Under the pieces are notes generated by a model that saw only the letters and a program-made list of their open reading frames with translations, did not search any database and was not told the origin of the DNA. 38,232 bases of DNA from CAYRMV01 sp964425255 (lineage in GTDB: Bacteria > Bacteroidota > Bacteroidia > Flavobacteriales_D > Crocinitomicaceae), in contig CAYRMV010000016.1 in NCBI GenBank assembly GCA_964425255.1, positions 1 through 38,232 on the forward strand, read 5' to 3'. Shown here one piece after another: positions 15,603 through 24,142 of the stretch. Every line of letters begins with the position of its first letter. The first letter of the stretch is position 1. The position numbers were made by a program, and so were the translations under genes.

Positions 15603-16739
15603 CTAAAAAGCTTCCCCAATGAAAATATAAAAACCATTTCCTTCTTCGGTTACAGCGAAATCCAAGCGAACCCAAACATCTTTTTTCGGGAATAGTAAGA
15701 AACGCAAGCCAGCACCGCCAGCCACAACCATATTTTTGGCTTGAAGTCCTGAAAAAGAAGGGCCAACTAAACCCGTTCCAAAGAAAACCGAAGCACCAAA
15801 GCGTTTAGCAAAAGAGAAGGGAAGCATCCGATATTCTGCCTGCAAAGCCATGTAGTGATTATCTCGGTATCTGCCTGTGTAGTAGCCGCGCATCATGTTT
15901 TCTCCTCCCATCAATGCCAATTGATTGAACGGCACATCGCCATACGTATATTGTCCAATGGTTTGAAGGGCTAAGACATTTCGCTTGCGTATTGGGACAA
16001 AATAGCGTACATCTGTCGAGAAAGTTGTAAAGTTAAATTTACTTCCAACATGTGGATGATAATGAATGAATGCCGCCTCGGCAAAAAGACCGTCACGGAC
16101 GTTGAGCACGTTGTGTCGATTGTCGTACAACAAGCCAAGTCCAAAACCTACATTGGTAGAACCATTTACTCCACGCGGAAAAGTAAACGACGGATTAGGT
16201 TGATATAAGGCAAAATCGACGTTGCTTAAATGCTGAAAATCCATTTCCAATCCACCATAAAAATTGCCTTTAATTTGTCTCAAAAAACGTTCTTTTAACT
16301 GAAATTGAAAAGCGTCAACCCGAGCAATTTTATTACTGCTTGTGTTGGGTCCAATGCCATAATACGATAAAGGAAAACTTTGGAATTTCATTTTTCCCAG
16401 AAAAAACCACTTGTTTTTATCCGTATAAAGTGCATGTTCTATAATTCCTCCGTATTGATTTTCAAGCGTATAAAAAACAAAAGCATTGACTTCGCTCAAG
16501 CGATTGGTGGTATCGCCTTTCGCATAGTGGACATACAAACTACTTAATCCAAATTCCACATTTGTTTCGGGTGAATAAGCAACCACGGGATACATCAAAA
16601 ACTGAGGTCTCTCTTTGGAAGTGGTGTCCATGAAGACTTTTTGCAAATAGCGTTTTGGCAAGGTTTTCCAATTTTGTCCCCAAGAAATGGAAACAGAAAA
16701 ACTCAGGATCAATACGAAAGAAAGGAAGTGCAACTTCAT
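15603..16739 (-). CDS. Omp85-type outer-membrane barrel (BamA/TamA-like, no POTRA)
   Basis: The 378-residue protein has a signal peptide (MKLHFLSFVLILSFSVSISWGQ). It then goes straight into barrel strands resembling the bacterial surface antigen (D15) domain, with the characteristic late motif GGENMMRGYYTGRYRDNHYMA containing the RGY turn of Omp85 barrels. It ends in Phe (FIGEAF), a typical outer-membrane insertion signal. No POTRA domains precede the barrel, so it is not BamA itself. Similar barrels are annotated as outer membrane assembly or surface antigen proteins of unknown task. The frame is open upstream to 17147, but the ATG at 16739 begins the signal peptide. It is divergent from mtnB. 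Confidence 0.85.
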   Translation of the reverse strand: MKLHFLSFVLILSFSVSISWGQNWKTLPKRYLQKVFMDTTSKERPQFLMYPVVAYSPETNVEFGLSSLYVHYAKGDTTNRLSEVNAFVFYTLENQYGGIIEHALYTDKNKWFFLGKMKFQSFPLSYYGIGPNTSSNKIARVDAFQFQLKERFLRQIKGNFYGGLEMDFQHLSNVDFALYQPNPSFTFPRGVNGSTNVGFGLGLLYDNRHNVLNVRDGLFAEAAFIHYHPHVGSKFNFTTFSTDVRYFVPIRKRNVLALQTIGQYTYGDVPFNQLALMGGENMMRGYYTGRYRDNHYMALQAEYRMLPFSFAKRFGASVFFGTGLVGPSFSGLQAKNMVVAGGAGLRFLLFPKKDVWVRLDFAVTEEGNGFYIFIGEAF

Positions 16740-16810
16740 GGCATAAAAATAGTTTAAAAATGATTTTTCGTCACCATTCAATTTGTTTTTAACTGGTTTC
16801 TTTTTCTTTT

Positions 16811-16840
16811 TTTGTGAAAATAGAATAAAGCGTACTTTTG
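16811..16840 (+). promoter_or_regulatory. mtnB promoter, near-leaderless
   Basis: TTTG (16811-16814), an 18-nt spacer and TACTTTTG (16833-16840) form a full Bacteroidota promoter. The mtnB ATG begins only 4 nt after the -7 box, so the transcript should start at or within a few bases of the start codon. Confidence 0.75.
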
Positions 16841-16844
16841 TGGC

Positions 16845-17462
16845 ATGAAAACGTTGGAAAATTTCAAACAAGCCATGGCTGAGACAATCCGTGCTTACCA
16901 TCAGAAAGGCTGGTCGCCTGCAACGTCTACGAATTATTCGTTTCGTTTGAATAACACCGATCAGACTTTGTTTGTTTCCCGCTCTGGGATTGATAAATCG
17001 CAATTTCAAGCAACAGATTTCATGGAAGTTGATTTTTCTGGGAATCCAACACCTGATTTTCAGGGTGTAAAACCATCTGCAGAAACCTTGATTCACTGTG
17101 TTTTGTATCAACTTTTCCCCGAAACTCAGGTAATTTTGCACAGTCATTCACCGTATTCTGTTTTGATGTCTCAAAAAGTGATTGAGCAAGTTCGTTTCGA
17201 AGGATATGAAATTCAAAAGGGATTTGCCGGACAATCAACACACGATGCAACGGTTTATGTTCCCGTTTTAGACAATTCGCAAGACATGATTGAATTTTCT
17301 TCGTGGATAAAAATACGCCAAACGGAAATGAGCAACCATTGTTTTGTGATCCGAAATCACGGAACGTATGCTTGGGGAAAAAATTTGTTTGAAGCAAAAC
17401 GACACTTGGAAACCTTAGAATATCTGCTACAAGTCGAGTGGATGAAACAGCAATCTGTTTAG
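16845..17462 (+). CDS. mtnB: methylthioribulose-1-phosphate dehydratase
   Basis: The 205-residue class II aldolase-fold enzyme dehydrates 5-methylthioribulose 1-phosphate to the diketo intermediate of the methionine salvage pathway. Zinc ligands are visible: His99 and His101 (VILHSHSP) and His172 (RNHGTYAWG). KGWSPATSTNYS near the N-terminus and KPSAET (76-81) are family motifs. Partner genes mtnD, mtnC and mtnA lie downstream on the same strand. The start codon is set by the tight promoter just upstream. Confidence 0.95.
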   Translation: MKTLENFKQAMAETIRAYHQKGWSPATSTNYSFRLNNTDQTLFVSRSGIDKSQFQATDFMEVDFSGNPTPDFQGVKPSAETLIHCVLYQLFPETQVILHSHSPYSVLMSQKVIEQVRFEGYEIQKGFAGQSTHDATVYVPVLDNSQDMIEFSSWIKIRQTEMSNHCFVIRNHGTYAWGKNLFEAKRHLETLEYLLQVEWMKQQSV

Positions 17463-17470
17463 TTTTTGTG

Positions 17471-17478
17471 TAACTTTG
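17471..17478 (+). promoter_or_regulatory. candidate -7 box of mtnD
   Basis: TAACTTTG matches TAnnTTTG, 36 nt before the mtnD ATG and 8 nt after the mtnB stop. No -33 TTTG is placed at 17-23 nt, so mtnD may also be read from the mtnB promoter. Confidence 0.4.
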
Positions 17479-17514
17479 TTAGCAATCAGATAAAAATCAA
17501 ATTAAACAAGAATT

Positions 17515-18054
17515 ATGGCCATTTTATCCGTTCCAACAGCAAATATCCAAATTGAAAATCCGAGTGAGATTCGTGATTTCATGAACAAACGTGGCATTTT
17601 TTTCGATCAATGGACTTGTGATGTAGTTTTTGATGATCGTGCAACACAAGAAGAAATTCTAGCTGCTTACGAAAAAGATTTGAAGCCTTTCATGGAACAA
17701 GGTGGATACCTAACAGCCGATGTAATTTCAATCAATGCAACGACCGAAAATTACGAAGCGATTCGAAATAAATTCTTGGCGGAACACACCCATTCCGAGG
17801 ATGAAATTCGCTTTTTTGTGGACGGAAAAGGCTTGTTTTGGTTTCACTTAGAAAATGAGCCGATTTTCAATTTGCTGTGTGAAAAAGGGGATTTGATTTC
17901 GGTTCCTGCTGGTACAAAACATTGGTTCGATGCGGGTGAAACAAATCCGTTTGTGAAAGCCATTCGCATTTTTATCGACATGAGTGGATGGGTTCCTCAT
18001 TACACCGATTCGAAAGTGGAGCAAGCTTTTGCTGATTTCCGTATGCCAAGGTAA
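17515..18054 (+). CDS. mtnD: acireductone dioxygenase
   Basis: The 179-residue cupin oxidises acireductone to formate and the methionine keto acid (Fe form) or to an off-pathway product (Ni form). The metal ligands are all present: His91, His93, Glu97 (EHTHSEDEIRFF) and His136 (AGTKHWFD). The spacing matches the Klebsiella enzyme (96, 98, 102, 140). Cytoplasmic. It lies 52 bp after mtnB. Confidence 0.96.
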   Translation: MAILSVPTANIQIENPSEIRDFMNKRGIFFDQWTCDVVFDDRATQEEILAAYEKDLKPFMEQGGYLTADVISINATTENYEAIRNKFLAEHTHSEDEIRFFVDGKGLFWFHLENEPIFNLLCEKGDLISVPAGTKHWFDAGETNPFVKAIRIFIDMSGWVPHYTDSKVEQAFADFRMPR

Positions 18055-18151
18055 ATCCAGCTTAATTCGTTAAAAATAAATTGTTTATTCGCTTTTTTAT
18101 CAATTAACTACTCCTTTTGTCTTCTTTTACTGTAAAAGACAATAACGGTTT

Positions 18152-18808
18152 ATGATGAGGTTTTTTGGATTCATTTTTTTATTTTGTTTATTCTCTACTC
18201 TTTCTTATTCACAAATTCATAAATTGAACCACTTTAGTTAAGAACCTAGTTTCGGATTGATTAATGTTTCAAAACCGCTAACACCTGGATATAACATGAA
18301 AAGTTTGAACGCTTTTAGTGCAAACATCTCGATGCGTTACATGATGACACGAATGGTTGGAATAAGAATGGAGTTCAGAATGAGTAAATATGCTAGCGAT
18401 GTTTCGAATTTTTCATTTGAAAGTAGACAATTACGTGCTTCTGCCCAAATGGTTTTAAATGTGGCGCAAGTCGCTAAGTTTTCCAAAAAAACGAATCATC
18501 TTGGGTTGCTTGTTCATGGTGGATTTGGATTGTCGTCGTTGAATGACGATAGTTATAACATTGGAAATGTGATCGATAATATGGCGCATGTGGTTGTTGG
18601 AATTACACCAAAAGTCAAATTAACGGAACGACTAACTATTCAGCTAGACTATTCCGTTTATGGAAACATGTTGCAAAATAAGACTTTTGATTTACAATCG
18701 AATGTAATGGGATCAGGAATTAAAGGAATTCAATCCAATTTAATGCTTGATCTGATGCTGGTTATAGGAGAAATCCCCCGACACTCGGATTGGTATAAAA
18801 ATCGATAA
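18152..18808 (+). pseudogene. small outer-membrane barrel gene broken by an in-frame TAA
   Basis: ATG at 18152 (or 18155) starts a clear signal peptide (MMRFFGFIFLFCLFSTLSYSQ) and a few mature residues. It stops at TAA 18239-18241. The same frame then continues without a gap from EPSFGLINVSKPLTPGYN for a further ~189 codons to 18808. The downstream part has alternating beta-strand sequence (LGLLVHGGFGLSSLN, LTIQLDYSVYGNML) like a small outer-membrane barrel. A single base change from TAT or TAC would restore a ~218-residue protein. The downstream piece alone lacks an export signal. The gene sits between mtnD and mtnC but has no evident role in that pathway. Confidence 0.75.
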
Positions 18809-18849
18809 AAGAGAAAAAAGAATCCATTTTCAATTTTTCAAAATATCAG

Positions 18850-18882
18850 TTGTTTTATTTTCCCTTCAAGTGTTTACCTTTG
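18850..18882 (+). promoter_or_regulatory. mtnC promoter
   Basis: TTG (18850-18852), a 22-nt spacer and TACCTTTG (18875-18882) fit the flavobacterial TTG-N17-23-TAnnTTTG pattern. They lie 59 nt before the mtnC ATG, so mtnC can be transcribed independently of the broken gene upstream. Confidence 0.6.
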
Positions 18883-18941
18883 TCCTGCGAAATAAAAAGC
18901 ACTGAATTGGTGCATTTTTCTAAATTTTAAATTTCAGTTAC

Positions 18942-19634
18942 ATGCTAGCAAATTCCGTTTCTTATATTTTGACAGACATCGAAGGTACAACCACTTCAGT
19001 TTCGTTTGTTTACGAAGTGTTGTTTCCTTATTTTAGATCACATCTTGATGAAACAAAGAATTTGGTTGATTTACCAGAAGTTCAAGAAGTTTTCGAACAG
19101 ACAAAAAATGTGTATCAAACGGAAACAGGTGAGCGTTTACAAACTCCGGAGGAAATTTTGGCTGTTTTGCGTCGTTGGAGCGAAGAAGATCGAAAAATAA
19201 CTCCGTTGAAAACCTTGCAAGGAATTTTGTGGGAAAAGGGCTATCAGTCCGGTGAAATTTTAGGTCATGTATATCCCGATGTCAAACCGGCGTTGGAAAA
19301 TTGGCAAAAACAAGGAATCCAAATGGGAGTTTTTTCATCTGGATCTGTTGCAGCGCAAAAATTAATTTTCGGTTACAGCGAAGCAGGTGATTTGACCCCT
19401 TTCTTCTCTCATTATTTTGATACCAAAACGGGAGGAAAACGCGATTCAGCTACGTACAGCTTGATTGCTGAACAAATTGGAATTTTTCCCGAACAGATTT
19501 TGTTTTTGTCAGACATCCGAGAAGAACTTGAGGCAGCCCAAGCCGCAGGATTTCAGACGATTCAATTACTTCGCCCAGGAACAGAATCTGCATGGAAACG
19601 AAGTGCGGCTTCTTTTGCAGATATTCCCCTTTAA
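18942..19634 (+). CDS. mtnC: enolase-phosphatase (acireductone synthase)
   Basis: The 230-residue HAD-superfamily enzyme enolises and dephosphorylates the diketo phosphate made by MtnB to acireductone, the MtnD substrate. HAD motif I is TDIEGTT (Asp12, Glu14), motif II the GVFSSGSV segment, motif III the Lys in GGKRDSATY, and motif IV FLSDIREEL. The length is normal. The upstream broken barrel gene separates it from mtnD. Confidence 0.95.
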   Translation: MLANSVSYILTDIEGTTTSVSFVYEVLFPYFRSHLDETKNLVDLPEVQEVFEQTKNVYQTETGERLQTPEEILAVLRRWSEEDRKITPLKTLQGILWEKGYQSGEILGHVYPDVKPALENWQKQGIQMGVFSSGSVAAQKLIFGYSEAGDLTPFFSHYFDTKTGGKRDSATYSLIAEQIGIFPEQILFLSDIREELEAAQAAGFQTIQLLRPGTESAWKRSAASFADIPL

Positions 19635-19670
19635 TCTGAATGCAAAATTTGGATGTAAAGAGTGTTTGGT

Positions 19671-20246
19671 TTAGACAAAGTTTTTTGGTTTTATGTTTTG
19701 CTCAATGTATGAGGTAATTTTCGCAATGCGCTTCAACCGTGTTTCTTCTTTCTTTGCAAAAAGGAGCCAATGCAATGCCATTTTTTGAATCGATTTACTC
19801 CATGAATTAAAACGTTCCATTCCTTCGGGAATTTCAGATATTGCTCGCTCCAAATCGGCAGGAAGAATGTGATTTTCTGCTTCATCGAGCATTTCCCACG
19901 AACCATTTTCTTTGGCAATGCGAATGCTTTCATAACCAGCAGGATGAATAAGTCCTTTCTTTTCTAGTTCAATCAGTTTTTCTTTGTTGATTTTGGACCA
20001 ACTACTTTTGGCTTTCCGTTTACAGAAATACTGGATAAATTGATTTTCAGATAAAGTTTTTCGCCGACTGTCGATCCACCCGAAACACAAAGCCTCATCC
20101 ACCGCTTCGCTCCAAGTCAAGGACGAATTACCCGTACTTTTTTTGTGGTAAATCAACCAAATTGAATCGTTGGAAAGGTGGTTCTTTTCGAGCCAGTTTC
20201 GCAAATCTTCCCGACTTGTTGGGGTGAATGTTTCAGGGTATTCCAT
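19671..20246 (-). CDS. YdeI/OmpD-associated (OmdA) family protein
   Basis: The 191-residue protein has the family core: WLEKNHLSNDSIWLIYHKK, then SLTWSEAVDEALCFGWIDSRRKTL, then QYFCKRKAKSSWSKINKEK and the OmdA C-terminal region (LPADLERAI ... FNSWSKSIQKMALHWLLFAKKEETRLKR). In Bacteroidota such proteins are listed as YdeI/OmpD-associated or bacteriocin-protection proteins; the biochemical role is unclear. The ATG at 20246 (MEYPETFTP) is preferred over 20270 by comparison with usual family starts. It is convergent with mtnC, 36 bp apart. Confidence 0.85.
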   Translation of the reverse strand: MEYPETFTPTSREDLRNWLEKNHLSNDSIWLIYHKKSTGNSSLTWSEAVDEALCFGWIDSRRKTLSENQFIQYFCKRKAKSSWSKINKEKLIELEKKGLIHPAGYESIRIAKENGSWEMLDEAENHILPADLERAISEIPEGMERFNSWSKSIQKMALHWLLFAKKEETRLKRIAKITSYIEQNIKPKNFV

Positions 20247-20299
20247 GGGATAAAGATAAGAAGATAGCATTGATTTTTTTCTTGAAAGGTTTCATTTTC

Positions 20300-20327
20300 G
20301 TCGAGGCGCGATTAATCGCGCCTCGAC
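20300..20327. repeat. 28-bp perfect palindrome, second copy of the GGCGCGATTAATCGCGCC element
   Basis: The perfect palindrome shares its 22-bp centre with the one at 15447-15480. The arms outside the centre differ (GTC/GAC here, AAGTT/AACTT there) but stay complementary. It lies between the divergent YdeI-like and DUF5686 genes, in a 226-bp gap that otherwise shows nothing recognisable. Confidence 0.85.
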
Positions 20328-20472
20328 ATCTCATCTAAACGAAATAATCGAATTAAAACAAATTAATCTCATCTCGATAAAAAAAAGGATTTTCCAAAAC
20401 CGAACTAAAATAATGCTCCCTTTTGTAAATTTTTCTCTAATAGTTAGTCTAACAAAAAACGAATCCAAAAAC

Positions 20473-22977
20473 ATGAAATCGAGCAAGATCTTTTGGTTAT
20501 TAATTGTTACACTTTTCACTTGGAATGGTCTTTCAGCACAACAATTAAAAGGAACTGTTTTTGATTCAAACGGGGAGGGAGTTCCCTTCGCAAAAATACG
20601 CGTTAAACAAACCGCTTACGGAACTGTTGCCAATGCTTCGGGTGTGTTTCAGTTAGAGTTGAAAGCAGGGATTCATGTCTTGGAAATTCAAGCTTTAGGT
20701 TTTCAGTCCAAATTAGATACCTTAACCATTGGCGCAGGGCAAAATACCGTTGTTTATCATTTAATTGAGGAGGTTAGAGAACTCCAAACAGTCGAATTTG
20801 TCTATCAATCCGATCGATCTCGGGGGAAAGAAGTGATGCAAAAAGTAATCGAAAAACGTCCTTTTTACCAAGATTTAAGCCAAGAATACACCTGTGACAC
20901 ATATTGTTATGGAACCTTAGAAAAAGGGAAAATGGACAGTGTTTTCAAAGATTCCATCGTTGGGAAAGAGAAGTTAAACATCCTCGAATGGAGAGCCAAA
21001 TCGTATGTTGAAAATGGAACCCGTTTCAAAGACGAATTTTATGCTTTCAATGATTTCGCAGACCGTTATTCAGGTGGAGGAGTCGGGGTTTCGGTTTCGT
21101 TTGAAATGAATGAACCCCTTGCGCCTGTTGGTCAGGGAATTGAACGAAATCCATATTTGTTTGTCAATGGAATCAAAGAAGCGCATTTTAATTTGTTAGA
21201 TAACACCATTGATGCTCCTGGGTTGACCCAAAATCCACTGATTTCTCCTTTGGCCTTCAACGCAATGTTGTACTATGCATTCTATCTCGAAGATGTCTTC
21301 ATGGACAGCACCAACAAAATGATTTACCAAATTCGCGTTGCTCCGAAGTTTGATTACGAAGCCTTGTTTTCAGGTACGCTTTTCATTGAAGATCAATCAT
21401 GGAAACTTCGTTCGTACGAATTGGCAATCAATCCGGGAGTTTTACTTTATTTCAAAGAAATGCACATCGCCGCTGATTATGTGGATTTTGGTGAACGAAT
21501 CCTGCCAACGCGCAAAGATTTTGTCTACTCAATCAAAGAAGGAAAAACCAAAATCAATGGCTTGATTCGCGTTCGTCAAAGCGATTATTCTTTCGAAAAG
21601 CTAGATAAACCCAGCAAATTTTGGCTCGAAACCAGTTCTTTTTCAGATGACGCCTTTGACCGAGATTCATCCTATTGGACCGTAAATCGTCCTTTCGAAT
21701 TGACGGATTTAGAAAAGAAATTCATTCATACCCAAGATAGTATCATCACCTACCACGAAAGCGATGAATTCAAACGAAGAAACGATAGTATCCGCAATCG
21801 AATCACCTTTATTTCGGTTGTTTTTAATGGAATCGGGCATGTCAATTCGTTCAAAAAATACAGTGTTTGGATCAATCCACTCATCAGTCAAGTGATTCCG
21901 TTTGGAGTAGGAGGATACCGGCATCGTTTGAAAGTCGAGTACACCAAAGAATTTAAAAACGGCAAAAAACTTAGCTTGAATCCCGAAGCCGATTATGGAT
22001 TCCTCAACCGAGATTTGAAAGGAAGCATGGGCGCTTCCTTCATGTACAATACGATGAATTTTTCCAAAATTGGATTTGAAGTTGGAGACGTATATGATTT
22101 TGTCACCAGCAACCAAAACATTCAAGGGGCTTTTGCACCAGCAAATCGGGTTAGAAACAAGAAAATTCAAGTCAATTATTCGCAAGAACTTTTGAATGGT
22201 TTGTATTTAAAAGCGAGTGTTTTGTTTTCCGATCGAAAATCAATCGATAGTTTGAAATACCCCAGTTGGGTGAATCTTTTTGGCAATTTTCAGCAACCCC
22301 AGACTTTTGATCCGTATCGAATTCTGTTGACAACCATTGATTTGGAATATCATTTCCGACAAAAATATTACATCCGAAACAAACGAAAAATAGTACTTGG
22401 TTCACTATGGCCGGTCGTAAATTTGACCTACAAACGAGGAATTCCATCCATTTTTGCAGCACAAGCTAATTTTGATTTCCTGGAATTGCAGGTGCGTGAC
22501 GACATCAAATTAAATTCCTTCGGAACATCCCAATGGAAATTGCGTGCAGGAACATTTTTGTTTAAGAAAGATTTACGGGTAATCGAACATACCTTTTTCC
22601 GACCATCCGACCGTTGGTTTTTCTCCAATCCGGTAAATACCTTACAGTTGTTAGACACTGCGTTGAACACTTCCAATTCCTACCTTCAGTTCAATTACAT
22701 TCACCATTTTAACGGATTTTTCTTGAATAAAATTTGGTTGATTAACCGCCTGAAATTGGAAGAAACCGTGGGTGGAAGCATGTTGTTTATTCCCGATGCC
22801 AACTTTGCACAGATTGAATTTTATGCCGGGATCGAACGCAAAATCCGCATCCGAAAATCCATCTTTAAATTGGGTGTTTATGCAGTTACACAAGACAATA
22901 CGTTCTCCAAAGCATCACTGAATTTCAAAGTAGGATTCAATTTCTACAATTCGTTTACCGACTCGTGGGATTATTGA
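20473..22977 (+). CDS. DUF5686 outer-membrane protein with CarboxypepD_reg-like domain
   Basis: The 834-residue protein has a signal peptide (MKSSKIFWLLIVTLFTWNGLSAQ). A carboxypeptidase-regulatory-like domain follows (about 25-105; LKGTVFDSNGEGVPFAKIRVK to LEIQALGFQSKLDTL), then the DUF5686 region with many predicted beta strands in its second half. It ends in FNFYNSFTDSWDY. DUF5686 proteins are common in Bacteroidota and probably form an outer-membrane barrel; their function is not known. The ATG at 20473 begins the signal peptide; a longer in-frame start at 20413 would bury it. Confidence 0.88.
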   Translation: MKSSKIFWLLIVTLFTWNGLSAQQLKGTVFDSNGEGVPFAKIRVKQTAYGTVANASGVFQLELKAGIHVLEIQALGFQSKLDTLTIGAGQNTVVYHLIEEVRELQTVEFVYQSDRSRGKEVMQKVIEKRPFYQDLSQEYTCDTYCYGTLEKGKMDSVFKDSIVGKEKLNILEWRAKSYVENGTRFKDEFYAFNDFADRYSGGGVGVSVSFEMNEPLAPVGQGIERNPYLFVNGIKEAHFNLLDNTIDAPGLTQNPLISPLAFNAMLYYAFYLEDVFMDSTNKMIYQIRVAPKFDYEALFSGTLFIEDQSWKLRSYELAINPGVLLYFKEMHIAADYVDFGERILPTRKDFVYSIKEGKTKINGLIRVRQSDYSFEKLDKPSKFWLETSSFSDDAFDRDSSYWTVNRPFELTDLEKKFIHTQDSIITYHESDEFKRRNDSIRNRITFISVVFNGIGHVNSFKKYSVWINPLISQVIPFGVGGYRHRLKVEYTKEFKNGKKLSLNPEADYGFLNRDLKGSMGASFMYNTMNFSKIGFEVGDVYDFVTSNQNIQGAFAPANRVRNKKIQVNYSQELLNGLYLKASVLFSDRKSIDSLKYPSWVNLFGNFQQPQTFDPYRILLTTIDLEYHFRQKYYIRNKRKIVLGSLWPVVNLTYKRGIPSIFAAQANFDFLELQVRDDIKLNSFGTSQWKLRAGTFLFKKDLRVIEHTFFRPSDRWFFSNPVNTLQLLDTALNTSNSYLQFNYIHHFNGFFLNKIWLINRLKLEETVGGSMLFIPDANFAQIEFYAGIERKIRIRKSIFKLGVYAVTQDNTFSKASLNFKVGFNFYNSFTDSWDY

Positions 22978-23015
22978 TGGTTTGATTTTGCATGCATCAA
23001 CTCAAAATGAATCTT

Positions 23016-23023
23016 TATCTTTG
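23016..23023 (+). promoter_or_regulatory. -7 box of mtnA
   Basis: TATCTTTG matches TAnnTTTG, 16 nt before the mtnA ATG at 23040. A TTTG at 22987-22990 is 25 nt upstream, slightly beyond the usual spacing. Confidence 0.5.
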
Positions 23024-23039
23024 CCCAAAAAAAGCATCC

Positions 23040-24122
23040 ATGAGCAAGTTTAGAACCATTTGGCCCACAGAAGACCGTTTTGTAGAAGTAATCGATCAAC
23101 GCAAATTGCCACACGAATTTGTGGTAGTTAAGTTGGAAACTTACGACGATGCCGTGGATGCGATCAAAGAAATGATTGTTCGTGGAGCACCTTTGATTGG
23201 AGCAACTGCCGCTTATGGAATTTATTTGGCGGTGCGCGAAATGATTGAAGAAGAATTGGATGGTTCGTTTTTGGATCAAGCTTTCAGCGAATTGAGAGCA
23301 TCTCGACCAACAGCTGTTAACCTTTTCTGGGCTTTAGACAAAATGCGTGCAGCCTTAGACAACGCAGAAGATTTCCTGCAAACGAGTTGGGAAGCAGCGC
23401 AAGCCATTGTGGAAGAAGACGTGGAAACATGCCGCATGATTGGTGTTCATGGTTTGCCGATTATCGAAGAAATTGCCGCACGCAAAAACGGAGAGGTAGT
23501 CAATATTTTGACGCATTGCAACGCCGGAATGCTCGGTTGCGTGGAGTGGGGAACAATCACTTCGCCGATTTACCAAGCCGTTCAAAAAGGAATCAAGGTG
23601 CATGTTTGGGTAGATGAAACCCGACCTCGCAACCAAGGTTCAAATTTAACCTGTTACGAATTGACGCGCCACGAAGTAAACCACACCTTGATTGTGGACA
23701 ACGCAGGCGGACATTTGATGCAACACGGCATGGTCGACATGGTCATCGTGGGAACCGATCGCACAACACGAAACGGTGATGTTGCCAATAAAATTGGAAC
23801 GTATTTAAAAGCCTTGGCAGCGAAGGATAACAACATTCCGTTTTACGTTGCTTTGCCATCAACAACCTTGGATATGACGATTCGTGACGGATTGAAAGAA
23901 ATTCCGATTGAAGAACGCAACCAAGATGAGGTACGTTACATGATCGGAAAAAACAGCGCAGGTCAGATTGATTCTGTGTTGATTTGTCCCGAAACAACGC
24001 AAGCAAGCAACTACGGTTTTGATGTCACACCTGCGAAATACGTCACCAAATTGATTACAGAGCGTGGTGTCTGCGATGCCTCCGAAGCCGGCTTGTTGAG
24101 CTTGTTTCCCGAGTGGAAGTAA
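23040..24122 (+). CDS. mtnA: S-methyl-5-thioribose-1-phosphate isomerase
   Basis: The 360-residue eIF2B-like enzyme isomerises methylthioribose 1-phosphate to methylthioribulose 1-phosphate, the MtnB substrate. Catalytic Cys160 (LTHCNAG) and Asp240 (VGTDRTTRNGDVANKIG) carry the same numbers as in the Bacillus subtilis enzyme. RGAPLIGATAAYG (48-60) is the substrate loop motif. The start MSKFRTIWP is chosen because the -7 box lies just upstream and the longer frame has no homologous sequence. It is separated from mtnC by the YdeI-like and DUF5686 genes. No mtnK or mtnP is present in the window. Confidence 0.96.
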   Translation: MSKFRTIWPTEDRFVEVIDQRKLPHEFVVVKLETYDDAVDAIKEMIVRGAPLIGATAAYGIYLAVREMIEEELDGSFLDQAFSELRASRPTAVNLFWALDKMRAALDNAEDFLQTSWEAAQAIVEEDVETCRMIGVHGLPIIEEIAARKNGEVVNILTHCNAGMLGCVEWGTITSPIYQAVQKGIKVHVWVDETRPRNQGSNLTCYELTRHEVNHTLIVDNAGGHLMQHGMVDMVIVGTDRTTRNGDVANKIGTYLKALAAKDNNIPFYVALPSTTLDMTIRDGLKEIPIEERNQDEVRYMIGKNSAGQIDSVLICPETTQASNYGFDVTPAKYVTKLITERGVCDASEAGLLSLFPEWK

Positions 24123-24142
24123 TTTTTTTCTATTGATTTTTT

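Noticed and set aside
161..18808. Altered genetic code or stop-codon readthrough to explain the in-frame TGA and TAA
   Set aside because: Both TGA and TAA end many intact genes here, and no recoding structure is visible next to the two sites. Ordinary nonsense mutations are simpler.
16740..18942. SAM-type riboswitch controlling the methionine salvage genes
   Set aside because: Leaders before mtnB, mtnD and mtnC are too short (from about 0 to 59 nt) and show no SAM-aptamer helices.
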